This document shows positions 5,872-5,946 of a stretch of DNA of 5,946 nucleotides, in pieces. This DNA is from SFTH01 sp963643985. GTDB lineage: Bacteria > Bacillota > Clostridia > Christensenellales > Aristaeellaceae. A program made the translations under genes and the position numbers. The notes below the pieces were generated by a model. The model saw only the letters and a list, made by a program, of their open reading frames with translations. It searched no databases and was not told the DNA's origin. Where the stretch lies: the NCBI GenBank assembly GCA_963643985.1, contig CAVINP010000114.1, forward strand, positions 1-5,946. Direction: 5' to 3'. The stretch's first letter is position 1. Every line of letters begins with the position of its first letter.

Positions 5872-5946
5872 CGGGCTGGTCGCAACTCGGCTGCTGTTAC
5901 GAAATTCACTGCTCAGCTTACCACCTCATTTAATCAGTGTATCCCT

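Larger units (their letters stand above)
5743..5946. mobile_element. MITE-like element with 17-bp terminal inverted repeats
   Basis: AGGGATCTCCTGATTAA (5743-5759) and TTAATCAGTGTATCCCT (5930-5946) are inverted copies matching at 14 of 17 positions; the three mismatches are adjacent in the middle. The 204-base unit encodes no convincing protein and is GC-rich inside, unlike the AT-rich intergenic DNA elsewhere in the window. It contains two strong hairpins. This is the architecture of a miniature inverted-repeat transposable element. The right terminus coincides with the window edge, so a target duplication cannot be checked and the element could continue. The parent transposase family cannot be named from these ends. 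Confidence 0.6.

Noticed and set aside
5715..5909. A 64-codon open frame on the minus strand with a GTG start and AGGTGG at 11-base spacing
   Set aside because: It lies almost wholly inside the MITE-like element and runs into the purR terminator. Its Ala/Arg-rich composition follows from the GC hairpins, so it is more likely an accident of the repeat.

Overview
The window suggests a low-to-mid-GC Gram-positive anaerobe of the Clostridia, probably a gut Oscillospiraceae/Ruminococcaceae-like lineage. The supporting signs are a Firmicutes-type PurR repressor, strong AGGAGG-like ribosome binding sites, consensus sigma-A promoters in AT-rich gaps between GC-richer genes, a lipobox lipoprotein, and a cysteine-rich MurC. 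Genus cannot be fixed from the sequence alone.

Layout, left to right. Bases 2-361 (+) are the 3' end of a gene whose product ends in an EF-hand-type calcium loop, probably the tail of a caspase/legumain-like secreted protein. It is followed by a hairpin terminator. A short convergent gap holds a small heptamer repeat and the terminator of the next gene. Bases 581-1945 (-) encode a complete BrnQ-type branched-chain amino acid transporter with its own near-consensus promoter (1991-2019). About 325 bases of AT-rich sequence (2020-2344) show no convincing gene. Bases 2402-4650 (-) form a two-gene operon, murC then a lipoprotein gene, with one promoter (4684-4712) and a strong terminator (2345-2381). 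Bases 4844-5665 (+) encode PurR, divergent from murC, with its own terminator (5695-5730). The right end (5743-5946) is bounded by 17-bp imperfect terminal inverted repeats and filled with GC-rich hairpins, so it looks like a MITE-type non-autonomous element; its right end coincides with the window edge.

How the parts relate. MurC supplies UDP-MurNAc-L-Ala for peptidoglycan, and the downstream lipoprotein is co-transcribed with it by inference. PurR is the PRPP-sensing purine regulator. The 193-base murC/purR intergenic region carries three PurBox-like CCGAAT/ATTCGG sites, one beside the murC promoter, one upstream of the purR promoter and one just upstream of the purR ribosome binding site. 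This suggests purR autoregulation and possibly a purine/PRPP link to murC. The transporter and the partial left-hand gene appear to be independent units. No RNA genes or CRISPR arrays were seen, and no wholly new system is evident; the PurBox cluster and the MITE-like element are the most interesting signals.
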